Part shown: positions 7,069 to 8,396 of the stretch, piece after piece
Position numbering within the stretch: the first letter of the stretch is position 1
Layout: each line of letters opens with the position of its first letter
Assembly (NCBI GenBank): GCA_002325825.1
Contig: DCSW01000073.1
Location: 1-8,396, forward strand
Source: Collimonas sp. UBA1456
GTDB lineage: Bacteria > Pseudomonadota > Gammaproteobacteria > Burkholderiales > Burkholderiaceae_D
Direction: 5' to 3'
Length of the DNA stretch: 8,396 nucleotides
Notes under the pieces: model-generated
What the model was told of the DNA's origin: nothing
The model's database searches: none
The model's input: only the letters and a program-made list of their open reading frames with translations
Made by a program: the position numbers and the translations under genes

Positions 7069-8113
7069 CAAGCACGTGCACTGCACGTAAATCCTGGGTT
7101 TCCGTGCTGCTGTGATTCGGGCTGCTGTTGTTGATCGCCGTTGCCACCGGTGCTATCTACAGTGCCAGGGTTTGCCTGATTTTATTTAATATTTCCTTGA
7201 GCATTTGCTGCTCTTGCAGATGTGGTTGCAGTACCAGATCGAGCAATGGATGGACAAGTCGGTCGACGGCCGGCGCCGGCGTAAATGGAGATTGTAGCGG
7301 TATGCGTTCTATCAGCTTCAGAATACCCGACTCGAGGCTGAACGCTCACGTGCCGAGATGGCCTAATAATGGTTAGCACGCTTTCTACAAATTTTGTCGA
7401 CTACATGCTGTCTGGTCGCTGCGACTAACTTTTACCGTTCATTCATCACGACTGAAAAATTCTGGTTCAACTGATTTCATTTAAAAGTAGCTGGCAGATA
7501 TTGGTCACTCACGATGTTATGTAAAATTAAAAGACCGATATCATGCGCCGCGATTTTATCGTCAATGTATCGCATGAGCTGTGTACGCCATTGACTGTCA
7601 TTAACAGCTTTCTTGAGCGCGCTCTGAGCAACGAAATAAGCAACGAAACCCGGCAGCGCCAACTTAAGCTGATGGCCGAGTAAAGACAGCACATGCAGCG
7701 GCTGGCGACCGATATGCTGACGTTGATCGGACTAGTAAAGTCGCTAGTGAAATAACCGTCTAGTGATGCGGTACGCATCAAGCCGCTGCCGAATTGATTG
7801 ATTGAGGCAGCTGCAGCGTTATCCGCAGGCAGGCACCGTATCAGCTTCCATGTCGAAGAAATCGATCTCAAGGGCAATCACGATGAGCTGGCAAGTGCGT
7901 TTGCAAATCTCCTTTCTAATGCAGTAAACTACACGGGTGATGGCGACCGTATCGCCGTTATCTGGTGGGGGAATGGCTGCGGGACATTGAGTGTGATCGA
8001 CGACGGCATCGGTATTGCGGAAGAACATCTGGATCGTTTGACCGAACGTTTTATCGTGTCGATAGAAACGCGTATAAAAGCCGCATGGCTAATGTACGAG
8101 AAAGCGCACTTGG
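7069..8113 (+). pseudogene. phoR: phoR sensor kinase, decayed and truncated by a transposase
   Basis: PhoR is the membrane histidine kinase partner of PhoB and follows it directly here. Traceable parts are SWVSVLL and FGLLLLIAVATGAIYSARV (an N-terminal helix, split by TGA 7113-7115). MWLQYQIEQWMDKSV follows in another frame, then YQLQNTRLEAERSRAEMA. Next is NFVDYMLSGRCD, the end of the PAS-like domain. From 7390 one frame holds KILVQLISFKSSWQILVTHD, the H-box RRDFIVNVSHELCTPLTV (His codon 7573-7575), ALSAGRHR, the N-box NLLSNAVNYT and DDGIGIAEEHLDRLTERF. Stops in this frame are at 7426, 7453, 7522, 7528, 7681, 7753 and 7795. About 55-60 codons of the PAS region seem missing near 7375-7390. 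After the TERF motif the frame shifts (FYRVDRNAYKSR), and the G2 box is degraded where istA begins. The start codon is not identifiable. Confidence 0.9.
7074..7088. repeat. Perfect 7-bp inverted repeat at the phoB-phoR junction
   Basis: ACGTGCA, a central C and TGCACGT form a perfect palindrome nine bases after the phoB stop. It overlaps the codons expected near the phoR start, so it may be coincidence of coding sequence. It resembles neither a terminator (no T run) nor the Pho box. Confidence 0.3.
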
Positions 8114-8396
8114 CCCGGCCATGCCTAGCCCGATTTCGGTGAAGCTTATGGGTACATCTGCGGCAAGAAGATACGCTTCCACTATGGACATGCCGCCTTC
8201 GCATTTTCCGGAGGCGTGCCGCAATCAGTTCTGTACGACAATACCAGGATTGCGGTGACGAAGATATTGGGTGATGGCCAGCACTGCCTGGCCCAGGCCT
8301 TTGCTAAGTTGTAGAGCTACTATATGTTTGACAACAAATTCGAGCGTCCCACCAAAGGTAACGACAGGGGCAAAGTAGAATAACTGGTGGGCTACA
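8114..8396 (+). pseudogene. istA: IS21-family transposase IstA, internal fragment
   Basis: One frame reads PGHA, TAG, PDFGEAYGYICGKKIRFHY, then GHAAFAFSGGVPQSVLYDNT, RIAVTKILGDGQ, AQAFAKL, TAG, SYYMFDNKFERPTKGNDRGK, VE, TAA, LVGY. This is the DDE catalytic core of IS21-type IstA: first Asp in DFGEA (8132-8134), second in LYDNT (8237-8239) and Glu in GKVE (8378-8380). Stops at 8126, 8312 and 8381 each fit a single C-to-T change from a Gln codon. About 30 codons normally between FHY and GHA are missing, so it is internally deleted. The N-terminal helix-turn-helix part and terminal repeat are absent on the left, where it abuts phoR directly; the right part lies outside the window. An istB partner cannot be assessed. 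It is not mobile. Confidence 0.9.

Noticed and set aside
7269..7280. Palindrome GCCGGCGCCGGC
   Set aside because: It is a GC-rich coding remnant of phoR with no flanking T run or partner site; probably chance.
7798..8142. Possible stand-alone ATPase-domain protein of 114 codons
   Set aside because: It is the PhoR catalytic domain after a stop, ending in scrambled sequence at the transposase junction.

Overview
The window comes from a betaproteobacterium of the order Burkholderiales, most likely Oxalobacteraceae (Collimonas/Herminiimonas-like). The evidence is the conserved order DUF4149 - yhbY (reverse) - rlmE - ftsH - folP - glmM - phoB - phoR and the protein sequences as I remember them; no database search was possible. 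Base composition is moderate, well short of an extremely reduced AT-rich symbiont. Several genes that are normally intact are broken, which suggests a recent or ongoing genome-reduction phase, as in a host-restricted lineage. That lifestyle is an inference.

Layout. Positions 1-98 hold only the possible last ten codons of an upstream gene. A DUF4149 membrane-protein gene (99-524) carries three in-frame stops. Then comes a solid housekeeping block: yhbY on the minus strand (653-1126), divergent from rlmE (1158-1802), followed by ftsH (1952-3847), folP (start at 3985) and glmM (4916-6253). These five read cleanly end to end and keep their catalytic or binding residues. A strong 19-bp hairpin with A and T tracts separates ftsH from folP.

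Everything after glmM (6254-8396) is decayed. It holds a relic of the phosphate-starvation two-component system: phoB (6400-7065) with several frameshifts and phoR (about 7069-8113) with stops, frame changes and a lost PAS-like segment. The pst transporter genes and phoU, which I recall lying between glmM and phoB in related Burkholderiales, are absent, although a sequence resembling a Pho box remains at 6312-6329. phoR is cut off at its ATP-binding domain by an IS21-family istA transposase fragment, itself broken, which runs off the right edge.

Functionally, the intact genes serve ribosome maturation (YhbY, RlmE), membrane proteolysis (FtsH), folate synthesis (FolP) and cell-wall precursor synthesis (GlmM). 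The dead genes serve environmental phosphate sensing and an uncharacterised membrane function. I found no RNA gene, CRISPR array or clearly new system. The most informative content is the fossil record of Pho regulon loss and some promoter architecture around yhbY/rlmE and ftsH/folP.
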